From: Duganella sp. OV510
GTDB taxonomy: Bacteria; Pseudomonadota; Gammaproteobacteria; Burkholderiales; Burkholderiaceae_D
Reading direction: 5' to 3'
Assembly: GCF_900100205.1 (NCBI RefSeq)
Contig: NZ_FNEQ01000009.1
Location: 248,001-312,000, forward strand
Length of the DNA: 64,000 nucleotides
This document shows, piece by piece, positions 9,459-17,985 of this stretch. A program made the translations under genes and the position numbers. Under the pieces are notes generated by a model. It was not told the DNA's origin. It was given only the letters and a program-made list of their open reading frames with translations, and made no database searches. How positions within the stretch are numbered: the stretch's first letter is position 1; the number at the start of each line of letters is the position of its first letter.

Positions 9459-9710
9459 ATGAGTTTGCAAGAACAGTTTGAACAAGCCCAGGCGGACTCG
9501 AAGAATCTGCCGGAACGCCCGGACAACATGACGCTGCTGAAGATCTACGCCCTGTTCAAGCAGGCGTCGGCCGGCGATGCGACCGGTGAGCGTCCAGGCA
9601 TGACCGACTTCGTCGGCCGCGCCAAGTACGATGCCTGGGCCGAGCTGAAAGGCAAAAGCCAGGACGAAGCCAAACAGCTGTACATCGATCTGATCGAAGA
9701 TTTGAAGTGA
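9459..9710 (+). CDS. Acyl-CoA-binding protein
   Basis: An 83-residue four-helix ACBP. The core includes KIYALFKQASAGD, the GMTDFVGRAKYDAW ligand-binding segment and a C-terminal LIEDL helix. The protein sequesters long-chain acyl-CoA esters in the cytoplasm; bacterial members are scattered and often occur in PHA producers. An AAGGAG ribosome site precedes the ATG. Confidence 0.92.
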   Translation: MSLQEQFEQAQADSKNLPERPDNMTLLKIYALFKQASAGDATGERPGMTDFVGRAKYDAWAELKGKSQDEAKQLYIDLIEDLK

Positions 9711-9711
9711 T

Positions 9712-9737
9712 AAAAAAAGGCCCTTGCGGGCCTTTTT
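9712..9737. terminator. Bidirectional terminator between ACBP and PEP-CTERM genes
   Basis: A GGCCC-TTGC-GGGCC hairpin is flanked by seven A on the left and five T on the right, so it can terminate both convergent genes. Confidence 0.85.
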
Positions 9738-9745
9738 ACTTTTGC

Positions 9746-10531
9746 TTACTGCTTTTTCTTGCGGCGTGCGGCGAAGCCGACCAGGCCAAGACCGGCCAGC
9801 ATCATTGCGTAGGTTTCCGGTTCCGGCACGGCCGAAATCAGGCTGAACGAGGTGATGCGCTGGTCAGCGTCGGTGCCGGCGACGCCGCCGGTGAAACCGA
9901 CATACATGGTGCTGCCGAATTTCTGGCTCAGGTCGACGATGGCAGCGTCGCTGATGTTGTAGGTCAGGCCGGTTTTACCATCGGTCAGCGTGCCGGTCAT
10001 GGTCAGCTCATGCGTGGTGGCGTTGTAGCTGACGGTCTGGGTGCCAGTCACATTGTTGGACGCGCCCAGGTTGAACGCGGCCGGCGTCAGGTCAGCCTGC
10101 ACCGTGCCGTTGGTGCTCAGGCCGTATTCATTGTGGGTCCACGAACGGATGATCGAACCCACCGCGCTCGAACCCGAGCCGCCGATATTCCAGTAGCCCA
10201 CATCGCCGCCGCCGACGCCGGTTACATTGGTGCCGACATTCTGGAAGGCCAGAGCGATACCGTCCGCCATCTTGCCCGAGTCGTTACCCTGCAGCGAGAA
10301 AGCAAAGCTGGTGCTGAACGACGTGGCGGTCGATACGCCCTGGGTCAGCCAGCCGGCGCCGGACACGCCCGACGCATTCGATGGACCATTGGTGTTGGTC
10401 AGCTGCAGCGAATTGCCCACGATTTTCGCGCTGCCAGCCAGGTTCAGCGTGGACAGGTCGATCACGGCGGCCGAAGCCGGCACGGCAAAAGCAGCTGCAA
10501 CAACGGCGGAAATGGCAATCATGGAACGCAT
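9746..10531 (-). CDS. PEP-CTERM protein with L-type lectin-like domain
   Basis: A 261-residue exported protein. A signal peptide (residues 1-21, ending VPASA-A) is followed by a beta-rich domain whose ADGIALAFQN and GGGDVGYWNIGG segments resemble the legume-lectin metal/sugar site. A complete PEP-CTERM signal closes the protein: VPEPETYAMM, a hydrophobic helix, then ARRKKK. Such proteins are handled by an exosortase and end up on or outside the cell surface, usually in exopolysaccharide or biofilm settings. The carbohydrate specificity is unknown. The promoter at 10562-10589 drives it. Confidence 0.85.
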   Translation of the reverse strand: MRSMIAISAVVAAAFAVPASAAVIDLSTLNLAGSAKIVGNSLQLTNTNGPSNASGVSGAGWLTQGVSTATSFSTSFAFSLQGNDSGKMADGIALAFQNVGTNVTGVGGGDVGYWNIGGSGSSAVGSIIRSWTHNEYGLSTNGTVQADLTPAAFNLGASNNVTGTQTVSYNATTHELTMTGTLTDGKTGLTYNISDAAIVDLSQKFGSTMYVGFTGGVAGTDADQRITSFSLISAVPEPETYAMMLAGLGLVGFAARRKKKQ

Positions 10532-10561
10532 GGGGAATCCTTAAATTGAAGATATTCAAGT

Positions 10562-10593
10562 ATTATACCGATGCATTCCTAAATTGCAATTTA
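10562..10593 (-). promoter_or_regulatory. Promoter of the PEP-CTERM gene with a 14-bp palindrome over the -35
   Basis: On the minus strand TTGCAA (10589-10584) and TATAAT (10567-10562) are separated by 16 nt. The -35 element sits inside the perfect palindrome TAAATTGCAATTTA (10580-10593), which could be a repressor or activator site. Confidence 0.65.
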
Positions 10594-10629
10594 TTTTTTC
10601 ATTAAACAACAATAATTAATATTTAGCAA

Positions 10630-10911
10630 CTAAATTGCAGCAAACAGTTTACGCATCTTTTCACTCACCTTGGCCTCCACCTGGCTGGCCATCATGCTGA
10701 TCGGGAAGCCCAGCGCGATCTGGATCTGCGCCTGATTCGGCTGCAAGGTCAGCGCGCCATTGACGCCATTGCGCTCGAAACGCAGCACGTCGCCGTCCCA
10801 GCGGCACGCCAGGTCGAATTGTTCGGCCAGTTTATCGGCCACTTGTTGCGCGGCCGCGCGGGCCTGCTCCGGCGCCAGCGTATGTTGCTGGACGATGTTG
10901 ATGTCCGCCAT
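10630..10911 (-). CDS. Polyhydroxyalkanoic acid system family protein
   Basis: A 93-residue protein that matches the small PHA-granule-region family (PHA_gran_rgn): MADINIVQQHTLAPEQARAA, a charged amphipathic helix, then RFERNGVNGALTL and a C-terminal VEAKVSEKMRKLF. Its role is assumed to be at the PHA granule; the biochemistry is not known. ATG 10911 is chosen over the earlier in-frame Met because the family begins with this MADI-type N-terminus. PHA depolymerase is encoded 2 kb away. Confidence 0.75.
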   Translation of the reverse strand: MADINIVQQHTLAPEQARAAAQQVADKLAEQFDLACRWDGDVLRFERNGVNGALTLQPNQAQIQIALGFPISMMASQVEAKVSEKMRKLFAAI

Positions 10912-11021
10912 GCGGATCCCCCTGCTCTGAATAAACAAAGGCGCCATGATGCCAGCTGCCTGCACGCGGCGCCAGTGTGCAAAGGGCGCGCCGATATATG
11001 TCGCGTTCCTCAAACGTATTT

Positions 11022-11044
11022 GCTTATATGTATTGTATATAAGC
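11022..11044. promoter_or_regulatory. Palindrome upstream of fdxA (possible operator)
   Basis: Perfect 8-bp inverted arms GCTTATAT and ATATAAGC are separated by 7 nt. The site lies between the divergent PHA-family and ferredoxin genes, just upstream of the fdxA -35. Confidence 0.5.
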
Positions 11045-11049
11045 GCAAT

Positions 11050-11078
11050 TTGTGAGAAATAGCGAATTACCTTAAAAT
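11050..11078 (+). promoter_or_regulatory. Putative sigma-70 promoter of fdxA
   Basis: TTGTGA (11050-11055) and TAAAAT (11073-11078) are separated by 17 nt, about 78 nt before the fdxA start. Confidence 0.5.
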
Positions 11079-11155
11079 GTAGTGCTTTGCCGAGGTTAGC
11101 CAGGCACTGCCCCGCCCGCCGACGCCGCTAGCACACCAACATTGATAGGACTGTT

Positions 11156-11479
11156 ATGACCCACGTTGTCACCGAATCTTGCATCGCCTGCCGTTACACG
11201 GACTGCGTCGATGTTTGCCCGGTAGATTGTTTCCGCCAAGGCCCGAACTTCCTCGCCATCGATCCGGACGAGTGCATCGACTGCGCCGTCTGCGTGGCCG
11301 AGTGCCCGGTTAACGCCATCTATGCTGAAGAAGACGTCCCAGGCGACCAACAGCAGTTCATCAAGATCAACGTTGATTTGGCACGCAAATGGCCTTCGAT
11401 CACCAAGACTGTCGCTCCCCTGCCGGATGCCGAACAGTTCAAGGACGTCAAAGAAAAACTGCAACTGCTGGCGCGCTAA
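11156..11479 (+). CDS. fdxA: 7Fe/8Fe ferredoxin
   Basis: A 107-residue FdxA-type ferredoxin. Two cluster-binding regions are seen: CIACRYTDCVDVCPVDCF, and CIDCAVCVAECP. The spacing in the first (extra residues between cysteines) fits a [3Fe-4S] plus [4Fe-4S] protein. The C-terminal helix ending LQLLAR is typical. It carries low-potential electrons in the cytoplasm. The ferredoxin reductase follows 33 nt downstream, so the two form an electron-transfer pair. Confidence 0.92.
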   Translation: MTHVVTESCIACRYTDCVDVCPVDCFRQGPNFLAIDPDECIDCAVCVAECPVNAIYAEEDVPGDQQQFIKINVDLARKWPSITKTVAPLPDAEQFKDVKEKLQLLAR

Positions 11480-11512
11480 GCCGCCATCTTTGAAATCACA
11501 GGAAACCCACGT

Positions 11513-12580
11513 ATGAATAGCACCGTTACACCACCTGGCGTCATCGAAACCGATGCCGTCATCATTGGCGCCGGCCCGGTCGGCCTGTTCCAGGTCTTCG
11601 AACTCGGCCTGCTGGAAATCAAAGCCCACGTGATCGATTCGCTGGGCGCCGTAGGCGGTCAATGCGTGGAACTGTATCCTGACAAACCGATCTACGACAT
11701 CCCTGCCGTGCCATCGTGCACCGGCCAGGAACTGACCGACAACCTGCTGAAGCAGATCGAACCGTTCGCGCCGACCTTCCACCTGGGCCAGGAAGTGACC
11801 AAGGTAGAACGCCGCGACGACGGCCGCTTCGACGTCGAAACCACGCTGGGCACCAAGTTCCTGACCAAGACCATCTTCATCGCCGCCGGCGTCGGCTCGT
11901 TCCAGGCGCGTACGCTGAAAGTGGACGGCATCGAAGTGTTCGAAGGCTCGCAGCTGCATTACAAGGTCAAGGACCCGGCGCAGTTCGAAGGCAAGAACCT
12001 GGTCATCTGCGGCGGCGGCGACTCCGCGCTGGACTGGGCGCTGAACTTCGTCGGCAAGGCCGAATCGGTGGTGCTGCTGCACCGCCGTGAAGACTTCCGC
12101 GCCGCGCCAGCATCGGTCGCCAAGATGAAAGCACTGTGCGACGACTACGAAATGCAGCTGCTGGTCGGCACCGCCACCGGCTATGAAACCGACGACGCAG
12201 GAAAACTGAACCACCTGAAAGTCACCGCCGCCGACGGCGTCACCCGCCGCGTGCCGCTGGACATGCTGCTGGTGTTCTACGGCCTGTCGCCGAAACTCGG
12301 CCCGATCGCCGAGTGGGGCCTGGACATCGAGCGTCGCCAGCTGAAAGTGCAGGACACCGAGAAGTTCGAAACCAACGTGCCAGGCATCTTCGCCGTGGGT
12401 GACATCAACACTTATCCGGGCAAGAAAAAGCTGATCCTGTCGGGCTTCCATGAAGCCGCGCTGGCTGCTTTCGGCGCCGCGCCGTACATCTTCCCGGACA
12501 AGAAGATTCACATGCAGTACACCACCACCTCGCCGAAACTGCACAAGGTGCTGGGCGTGGAGACGCCAGTCTTCGACTAA
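11513..12580 (+). CDS. Ferredoxin-NADP reductase (thioredoxin-reductase-like type)
   Basis: A 355-residue flavoprotein. The FAD-binding motif GAGPVGLF is near residue 20, followed by VGGQCVELYPDKPIYDIP. The NADP-binding motif GGGDSALDW is near residue 165, and FAVGDINTYPGKKKLILSGFHEA closes the FAD site. There is no redox-active CxxC, which separates it from thioredoxin reductase. It moves electrons between NADPH and ferredoxin, presumably the adjacent FdxA. An AGGAAA ribosome site precedes the start. Confidence 0.92.
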   Translation: MNSTVTPPGVIETDAVIIGAGPVGLFQVFELGLLEIKAHVIDSLGAVGGQCVELYPDKPIYDIPAVPSCTGQELTDNLLKQIEPFAPTFHLGQEVTKVERRDDGRFDVETTLGTKFLTKTIFIAAGVGSFQARTLKVDGIEVFEGSQLHYKVKDPAQFEGKNLVICGGGDSALDWALNFVGKAESVVLLHRREDFRAAPASVAKMKALCDDYEMQLLVGTATGYETDDAGKLNHLKVTAADGVTRRVPLDMLLVFYGLSPKLGPIAEWGLDIERRQLKVQDTEKFETNVPGIFAVGDINTYPGKKKLILSGFHEAALAAFGAAPYIFPDKKIHMQYTTTSPKLHKVLGVETPVFD

Positions 12581-12609
12581 GCTTCAGGCGAGCAACAGTC
12601 CTACAGAAA

Positions 12610-12634
12610 AGCAGCGGAAACGCTGCTTTTTTTA
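12610..12634 (+). terminator. Terminator of the fdxA-fnr unit
   Basis: Hairpin AGCAGCG-GAAA-CGCTGCT followed by seven T. Confidence 0.85.
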
Positions 12635-12714
12635 TGCCCGCGCAGGTATTATTCTTTTTTACAAGATTGCCTGTGGATAGTACGTAGCCTTTGCCCTGCA
12701 GCACCAGCAAATGC

Positions 12715-12742
12715 CTTACACCAAAAACACAGCACCTATAAT
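12715..12742 (+). promoter_or_regulatory. Putative promoter of the PHA depolymerase gene
   Basis: CTTACA (12715-12720) and a consensus TATAAT (12737-12742) are separated by 16 nt, 60 nt before the start codon. Confidence 0.6.
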
Positions 12743-12801
12743 TTGGCTTATGATGTAGATATTGGTGCACCGCACCAAGCCTATAAAATCGGGATGCCTT
12801 T

Positions 12802-14037
12802 ATGCTCTACCAACTCCATGAAATGCAACGCTCGTTGCTGACGCCGCTGATGCAATGGGCCGATGCCTCATCCAAGCTGTTCACCAATCCGATCTCGCCT
12901 TTTGCGCACACGCCGTTCTCGCAACGCATCGCCGCCGGCTACGAATTGATGTACCGCCTGGGCAAGGACTACGAGAAACCGGCATTTGAAATCGACAGCA
13001 CCGAGATCAAGGGCGAGACGGTAGGCATCATCGAACACGTGGCGGTCAACAAAGCCTTCTGCCGCCTGATCCACTTCAAGAAAGACCTGGACGACAAAAA
13101 GTTCAAGGCACTGAAACAGCCGACCGTGCTGCTGGTGGCGCCGCTGTCCGGCCACCACTCGACGCTGCTGCGCGACACCGTGCGCGGCCTGCTGGTCGAC
13201 CACGATGTCTACATCACCGACTGGACCGATGCGCGCATGGTGCCGCTGTCCGAAGGCGCGTTCCACCTGGACGACTACATCTATTATGTGCAGGACTTCA
13301 TCCGCGCGCTCGGCCCGGACGTGCACGTGATCTCGGTCTGCCAGCCGACCGTGCCGGTACTGGCGGCGATCTCGCTGATGGCCTCGGACAATGATCCGAA
13401 ACTGCCGAAGACCATGACCATGATGGGCGGGCCGATCGACCCGCGCAAATCGCCAACCGCCGTCAACAACCTGGCCACCGAGAAGAAATTCTCGTGGTTC
13501 GAGAACACCGTGATCTATCCGGTGCCGCCGAACTATCCAGGCTTTGGCCGCAAAGTGTATCCGGGCTTCCTGCAGCACGCCGGCTTCATCGCCATGAATC
13601 CGGGCCGCCACGCGCAGAGCCACCGCGACTTCTACGATCACCTGGTCAAGGGTGACGAGGAAACTGCCGAGTCGCACCGCAAGTTTTACGACGAATACAA
13701 CGCTGTGCTGGACATGCCGGCCGAGTACTACCTCGACACCATCAAGACCGTGTTCCAGGACTTTGCGCTGCCGCGCGGCGAATGGCTGGTGGGCGGCAAG
13801 CTGGTGCAGCCGGCCGACATCAAGACCGTGGCGCTGTTCACCGTTGAAGGCGAGCTGGATGACATCTCCGGCGCCGGCCAGACGCAAGCCGCGCACGACC
13901 TGTGCACCGGCATCCCGGCCGACATGCAGGAAGACTTCGTGACACCAGGCGCCGGCCACTACGGCATCTTCTCCGGCCGCCGCTGGCGCGAAATCGTCTG
14001 CCCGAAAATCACTGACTTCATCAAGAAGCACGGTTGA
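12802..14037 (+). CDS. phaZ: Intracellular polyhydroxyalkanoate depolymerase
   Basis: A 411-residue cytoplasmic enzyme that mobilises stored poly-3-hydroxybutyrate. The family nucleophile is a Cys in place of the lipase-box Ser, seen here as VISVCQPTVPV near residue 178. VLLVAPLSGHHSTLL and a C-terminal TPGAGHYGIFSGRRWR (catalytic His) also fit. The N-terminus MLYQLHEMQRSLLTP is the usual family start. There is no signal peptide. The gene stands alone with its own promoter and terminator. Confidence 0.93.
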   Translation: MLYQLHEMQRSLLTPLMQWADASSKLFTNPISPFAHTPFSQRIAAGYELMYRLGKDYEKPAFEIDSTEIKGETVGIIEHVAVNKAFCRLIHFKKDLDDKKFKALKQPTVLLVAPLSGHHSTLLRDTVRGLLVDHDVYITDWTDARMVPLSEGAFHLDDYIYYVQDFIRALGPDVHVISVCQPTVPVLAAISLMASDNDPKLPKTMTMMGGPIDPRKSPTAVNNLATEKKFSWFENTVIYPVPPNYPGFGRKVYPGFLQHAGFIAMNPGRHAQSHRDFYDHLVKGDEETAESHRKFYDEYNAVLDMPAEYYLDTIKTVFQDFALPRGEWLVGGKLVQPADIKTVALFTVEGELDDISGAGQTQAAHDLCTGIPADMQEDFVTPGAGHYGIFSGRRWREIVCPKITDFIKKHG

Positions 14038-14050
14038 GAGCAAGGTTAAG

Positions 14051-14075
14051 CGCCCCGCATGACGGGGCGTTTTAT
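14051..14075 (+). terminator. Terminator of phaZ
   Basis: Hairpin CGCCCCG-CATGA-CGGGGCG followed by TTTTAT. Confidence 0.8.
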
Positions 14076-14106
14076 ATAATGGCGTTTTATCGCCATCCGT
14101 CAAACC

Positions 14107-14781
14107 GTGTCCACCGACAAATCCCTTACCGATCGCATCGAAGATGCCCTGCCACAGACGCAATGCACCAAATGCGGCTATGACGGCTGCCGTCCGTATG
14201 CGGAAGCGATAGCGGCCGGCGCGGCCGAGATCAACCAGTGCCCGCCCGGCGGCGCCGAGGGCATCGCACGGCTGTCGTCGGTCACTGGCCGCAAGGTGAT
14301 TCCACTGAATCCGGTAAATGGGCTGGAGCGGCCGCGCGCGGTCGCCTACATCGACGAATCGCTGTGCATCGGTTGCACGCTGTGCATCCAGGCTTGCCCG
14401 GTCGACGCCATCATCGGTGCGGGTAAGCTGATGCACACCATCGTGCCGGCCCTGTGCACCGGCTGCGACCTGTGCGTGGCGCCCTGCCCGGTCGATTGCA
14501 TCGTCATGTATCCGGTCACCGAAACCACCGGCTGGGACGCCTGGTCGCAGCCCGACGCCGACGCCGCGCGCGAACGGCACGACTTCCGCACATTCCGCCT
14601 CAAGCGCGACAAGGAAGAAAACGATGCCCGCCTGGCCGCCAAAGCGGTCGCCAAGCTGGATAAAGTGAATGCCATCGATCCGGCCGACGCCGAATCGGCC
14701 GCCGCGCTGGAACGCAAGCGCGCCATCATCGCCGCTGCCATGGAACGCGCCCGCCTGAAAAAAGAATCTGACAACAAATGA
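14107..14781 (+). CDS. rsxB: RnfB/RsxB-like iron-sulfur protein, stand-alone
   Basis: A 224-residue electron-transfer protein. An N-terminal Fe4-S4 domain (CTKCGYDGCRPYAEAI with a further Cys in NQCPPGG) is followed by two 4Fe-4S ferredoxin motifs (CIGCTLCIQACP and CTGCDLCVAPCP) and a charged C-terminal coiled segment. The membrane-anchoring N-terminus of the classic RnfB and the other Rnf/Rsx subunits are missing here. Betaproteobacteria commonly carry this solitary form. GTG 14107 is the start. It overlaps nth by 4 nt; nth also needs a 4Fe-4S cluster. Confidence 0.85.
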   Translation: MSTDKSLTDRIEDALPQTQCTKCGYDGCRPYAEAIAAGAAEINQCPPGGAEGIARLSSVTGRKVIPLNPVNGLERPRAVAYIDESLCIGCTLCIQACPVDAIIGAGKLMHTIVPALCTGCDLCVAPCPVDCIVMYPVTETTGWDAWSQPDADAARERHDFRTFRLKRDKEENDARLAAKAVAKLDKVNAIDPADAESAAALERKRAIIAAAMERARLKKESDNK

Positions 14782-15425
14782 ACGCAGCCAAACGCTACGA
14801 AATGTTTGTGCGCTTCCGCGCCGCCAATCCCCACCCCGTCACCGAACTTGAATACACCACGCCGTTCGAACTGCTGATTGCCGTGCTGCTGTCGGCGCAG
14901 GCCACCGACGTCGGCGTCAACAAGGCCACGCGCAAGCTGTACCCGGTGGCGAACACGCCGCAAGCGATCCTGGACATGGGTGAGGAGGAACTGAAGACCT
15001 ATATACAGACCATCGGCCTGTACAAGACCAAGGGCAAGAACGTCATCGCCACCTGCAAGATCCTGGTGGAGAAGCATGGCGGCGAAGTGCCGCAGGACCG
15101 TGAATCGCTGGAAGAGCTGCCTGGCGTCGGCCGCAAGACTGCCAACGTGGTGCTCAACACCGCCTTCGGCCAGCCGACGATGGCGGTCGACACGCACATC
15201 TTCCGCGTCTCCAACCGCACCGGCCTGGCGCCGGGCAAGAACGTCGACATCGTCGAGCAGAAGTTGCTGAAGTTTGTGCCGAAAGAGTTTCTGCACGACG
15301 CCCACCATTGGCTGATCCTGCACGGCCGCTACACCTGCAAGGCGCGCAAGCCCGAATGCTGGAACTGCATGCAGGTCGACCTGTGCGACTACCGCGCCAA
15401 AACCCCCGCTCCCGCCACCGCCTGA
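14778..15425 (+). CDS. nth: Endonuclease III (DNA glycosylase/AP lyase)
   Basis: A 215-residue base-excision repair enzyme that removes oxidised pyrimidines. The helix-hairpin-helix LPGVGRKTANVVL holds the catalytic Lys, and VDTHIFRVSNR holds the catalytic Asp. The C-terminal cluster loop has four Cys (CKARKPECWNCMQVDLC). Length matches the family. The start overlaps the rsxB-like stop by 4 nt, so the pair is coupled. Transcription ends in the 15431-15495 palindrome. Confidence 0.95.
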   Translation: MNAAKRYEMFVRFRAANPHPVTELEYTTPFELLIAVLLSAQATDVGVNKATRKLYPVANTPQAILDMGEEELKTYIQTIGLYKTKGKNVIATCKILVEKHGGEVPQDRESLEELPGVGRKTANVVLNTAFGQPTMAVDTHIFRVSNRTGLAPGKNVDIVEQKLLKFVPKEFLHDAHHWLILHGRYTCKARKPECWNCMQVDLCDYRAKTPAPATA

Positions 15426-15430
15426 CACCC

Positions 15431-15495
15431 CCGGTGTCAGGTCTGACAATCGCACACGAGCTCATGTACCAAAGTCAGACCTGACACCGGTTTTT
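15431..15495. repeat. Long palindrome with conserved loop, copy 1 (bidirectional terminator candidate)
   Basis: A perfect 17-bp inverted repeat (15431-15447 CCGGTGTCAGGTCTGAC with 15474-15490) encloses a 26-nt loop and is followed by TTTTT. The loop contains ACACGAGCTCATGTAC (15454-15469), which is identical to the loop of the second palindrome at 20864-20923. It fills the gap between convergent nth and proB; the proB stop is at 15494-15496. Confidence 0.85.
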
Positions 15496-16612
15496 AGACC
15501 AGCACCAGGTTATCGCGGTGAATCAGCTCTCTGCCCTCGACGAAACCGAGGATGGACTCGATTTCGCTGGATGGCTTGCGCATGATGCGGCGGGTTTCGC
15601 CGCTGGTGTAGTTCGACAGGCCGCGCGCCACCGGCTCGCCGGCTTCGTTGACGCAGGTAATGACCGCACCGCGTCCGAATTCGCCCTTTACTTCCACCAC
15701 GCCGATCGGCAGCAGCGACTTGCCTTCGCCGGTCAGCTTCAGTACCGCGCCAGCATCCAGCACCACCTGGCCGGCGGTATGCAGATGATCCGCCATCCAC
15801 TGCTTGCGTGCAGTCAGATGGCCAGTCTGCGCCGCCAGTTCGGTGCCAATCGATTCACCGCTGGCCAGTCGCGCCAGTACCTCATGCTCGCGGCCATACG
15901 CTATCACGGTATGCGCGCCCGACTTGGCCGCGCGCTTGGCGGCCAGGATCTTGGTCAGCATGCCGCCGCGCCCCAGGCTGCTGCCGGCGCCGCCGGCCAT
16001 CGCCTCCAGCGCCGCATCGCCGGCACGGCCATGCTGGATCAGCACCGCCGATGGATCCTTGCGTGGATCAGCGCTGAACAAGCCCTGCTGATCGGTGAGG
16101 ATAATCAGCGCATCAGCTTCGATCAGGTTGGCGACCAGCGCGCCCAGCGTATCGTTATCGCCAAACTTGATCTCATCGGTGACGACGGTATCATTCTCGT
16201 TGATGATCGGGACCACGCCCAGGCGCAGCAAGGTGGTCAGCGTCGAACGGGCATTCAGGTAGCGCTCGCGGTCAGCCAGGTCGGCATGCGTCAGCAGCAC
16301 CTGCGCGGTGCCCAACTGATGCGCGCGGAAGCTGGTTTCGTAGATCTGCGCGAGGCCCATCTGGCCGACGGCGGCGCAAGCCTGCAATTCGTGGATATCG
16401 GTCGGGCGCTGTTCAAAGCCCAGGCGCAGCATGCCTTCGGCGATGGCGCCGGACGATACCAGCACCACCTGCTTGCCGAGCGCACGCAGGCCGGCAATCT
16501 GCGCGGCCCAGCGTGCAATCGCGGCGTGATCGAGTCCGCGCCCATCATTGGTGACCAGTGACGATCCAACCTTGATGATGATGCGGTTTGCTTTTTGTAT
16601 GACGGAATTCAT
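15494..16612 (-). CDS. proB: Glutamate 5-kinase
   Basis: A 372-residue enzyme for the first step of proline synthesis. The amino-acid kinase domain shows IIIKVGSSLVTNDGRGLD at the N-terminus, VLVSSGAIAEG and NENDTVVTDEIKFGDNDTL. A PUA domain occupies the last 90 residues or so (RGLSNYTSGETRRIMRKPSSEI). Length is standard. proA is not adjacent. Confidence 0.95.
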   Translation of the reverse strand: MNSVIQKANRIIIKVGSSLVTNDGRGLDHAAIARWAAQIAGLRALGKQVVLVSSGAIAEGMLRLGFEQRPTDIHELQACAAVGQMGLAQIYETSFRAHQLGTAQVLLTHADLADRERYLNARSTLTTLLRLGVVPIINENDTVVTDEIKFGDNDTLGALVANLIEADALIILTDQQGLFSADPRKDPSAVLIQHGRAGDAALEAMAGGAGSSLGRGGMLTKILAAKRAAKSGAHTVIAYGREHEVLARLASGESIGTELAAQTGHLTARKQWMADHLHTAGQVVLDAGAVLKLTGEGKSLLPIGVVEVKGEFGRGAVITCVNEAGEPVARGLSNYTSGETRRIMRKPSSEIESILGFVEGRELIHRDNLVLV

Positions 16613-16774
16613 AAGGCGACAATCTCAAAACAAGCGTAGGAAAATCTGCTGTGATTTGGCGGGCGGGTCGCCCTGCTTTGCCGCTAACAGTCGCCGGCCC
16701 TGCGATGGCAGGACGGGCGCCGAGATGGAAAGGCATAATCAGCTGATAACTGATTATGCCGGTGATGCAGTAGT

Positions 16775-17884
16775 TTAGTCGAGGATCTTGAAGCGCGGAT
16801 CGTCAGGATCAATCGACGAAATGCCGCGCACATCTTCGACCATCTGGGTTTCTTCCGCGCGCTGCTCGGTCTGGCGGGTTTCTTCCAGGTGCTTCTGGAT
16901 GGCGTTGACCAGCTCCTGCGTGCCGTTGTGGCTCAGCGCGGAGATCTCGAACACCGGACCCTTGAAGCCAAACTTCTTGATGAAGTCCTTGACCTTCTTG
17001 GCGCGCTCTTCTTCCGGCACCATGTCCAGCTTGTTCAGCACCAGCCAGCGTGGCTTGTCGACCAGCTGTTCGTCATACTTCTTCAGTTCATTGACCAGCG
17101 CCTTGGCTTCCTTGACCGGATCGACAGTCGCCTCGAACGGCGCCAGATCAACGATGTGCAGCAGCAGGCCGGTACGCGACAGGTGGCGCAGGAACTGGTG
17201 TCCCAGGCCGGCGCCTTCGGCGGCGCCTTCGATCAGGCCCGGAATGTCGGCGATCACAAAGCTCTTCTCGTGCGATACGCGGACCACGCCCAGGTTCGGG
17301 TGCAAGGTGGTGAACGGGTAATCAGCGATCTTCGGACGCGCATTCGACACGGCGGTGATGAAGGTCGACTTGCCGGCGTTCGGCATGCCCAGCAGGCCCA
17401 CATCGGCCAGCACCTTCAGTTCCAGGCGCAGCGTGCGGACTTCGCCTTCCTTGCCGGGCGTCTTCTGGCGCGGCGCGCGGTTGGTCGAGGTCTTGAAGTG
17501 GATGTTGCCCCAGCCGCCCTCGCCGCCTTTGGCCAGCAGTTCCATCTGACCGTGTTCGCTCAGGTCGGCCAGGATTTCGCCGGAGGTGTCGTCGATGATC
17601 AGCGTGCCCAGCGGCATGCGCAGGTGCATATCATCGGCGCCACGGCCATAGCAGTCGGCGCCACGGCCGGCTTCGCCGTTGCCGGCGCGGTGGACTTTGG
17701 AGAAGCGGAAATCGACCAAGGTATTGATGTTACGGTCCGCTACGGCCCAGATCGAGCCACCCTTGCCGCCGTCGCCGCCGTCAGGGCCGCCAAACGGGCG
17801 GAATTTTTCACGGCAAAACGACGAGCAGCCATTGCCACCGTCACCACCGATTACTTCAATTTTTGCTTCGTCGATAAACTTCAT
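16775..17884 (-). CDS. obgE: GTPase ObgE/CgtA
   Basis: A 369-residue ribosome-associated GTPase. The glycine-rich Obg fold (GGDGGNGCSSFCREKF, GGNG-like repeats) fills residues 1-158. The G domain follows with GMPNAGKST (G1), ADIPGLIEGA (G3) and LNKLDM (G4). The C-terminal tail is short and acidic. It lies downstream of rplU-rpmA, the common bacterial order, but a terminator hairpin separates it. Confidence 0.96.
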   Translation of the reverse strand: MKFIDEAKIEVIGGDGGNGCSSFCREKFRPFGGPDGGDGGKGGSIWAVADRNINTLVDFRFSKVHRAGNGEAGRGADCYGRGADDMHLRMPLGTLIIDDTSGEILADLSEHGQMELLAKGGEGGWGNIHFKTSTNRAPRQKTPGKEGEVRTLRLELKVLADVGLLGMPNAGKSTFITAVSNARPKIADYPFTTLHPNLGVVRVSHEKSFVIADIPGLIEGAAEGAGLGHQFLRHLSRTGLLLHIVDLAPFEATVDPVKEAKALVNELKKYDEQLVDKPRWLVLNKLDMVPEEERAKKVKDFIKKFGFKGPVFEISALSHNGTQELVNAIQKHLEETRQTEQRAEETQMVEDVRGISSIDPDDPRFKILD

Positions 17885-17904
17885 GATGTACCGCCATAAA
17901 ACTA

Positions 17905-17935
17905 AAAGGCTCTACCTATGGGCAGAGCCTTTCGA
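17905..17935 (-). terminator. Terminator between rpmA and obgE
   Basis: Nine-base arms (17905-17913 and 17924-17932) form a hairpin which on the minus strand is followed by TAGTTTT. It probably attenuates read-through from rplU-rpmA into obgE. Confidence 0.7.
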
Positions 17936-17985
17936 TTGAAGGCTTGCGCCTTACAAACGGCCTCATCAAGAGGCCGGAGCGTAAT

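Noticed and set aside
12868..14580. A 570-residue minus-strand frame over phaZ and the rsxB-like gene
   Set aside because: The two + strand genes have catalytic and Fe-S motifs; the antisense product has none.
16613..16774. Possible small gene between proB and obgE
   Set aside because: 162 nt with only short frames and no ribosome site or known motif; it more likely holds the proB promoter.
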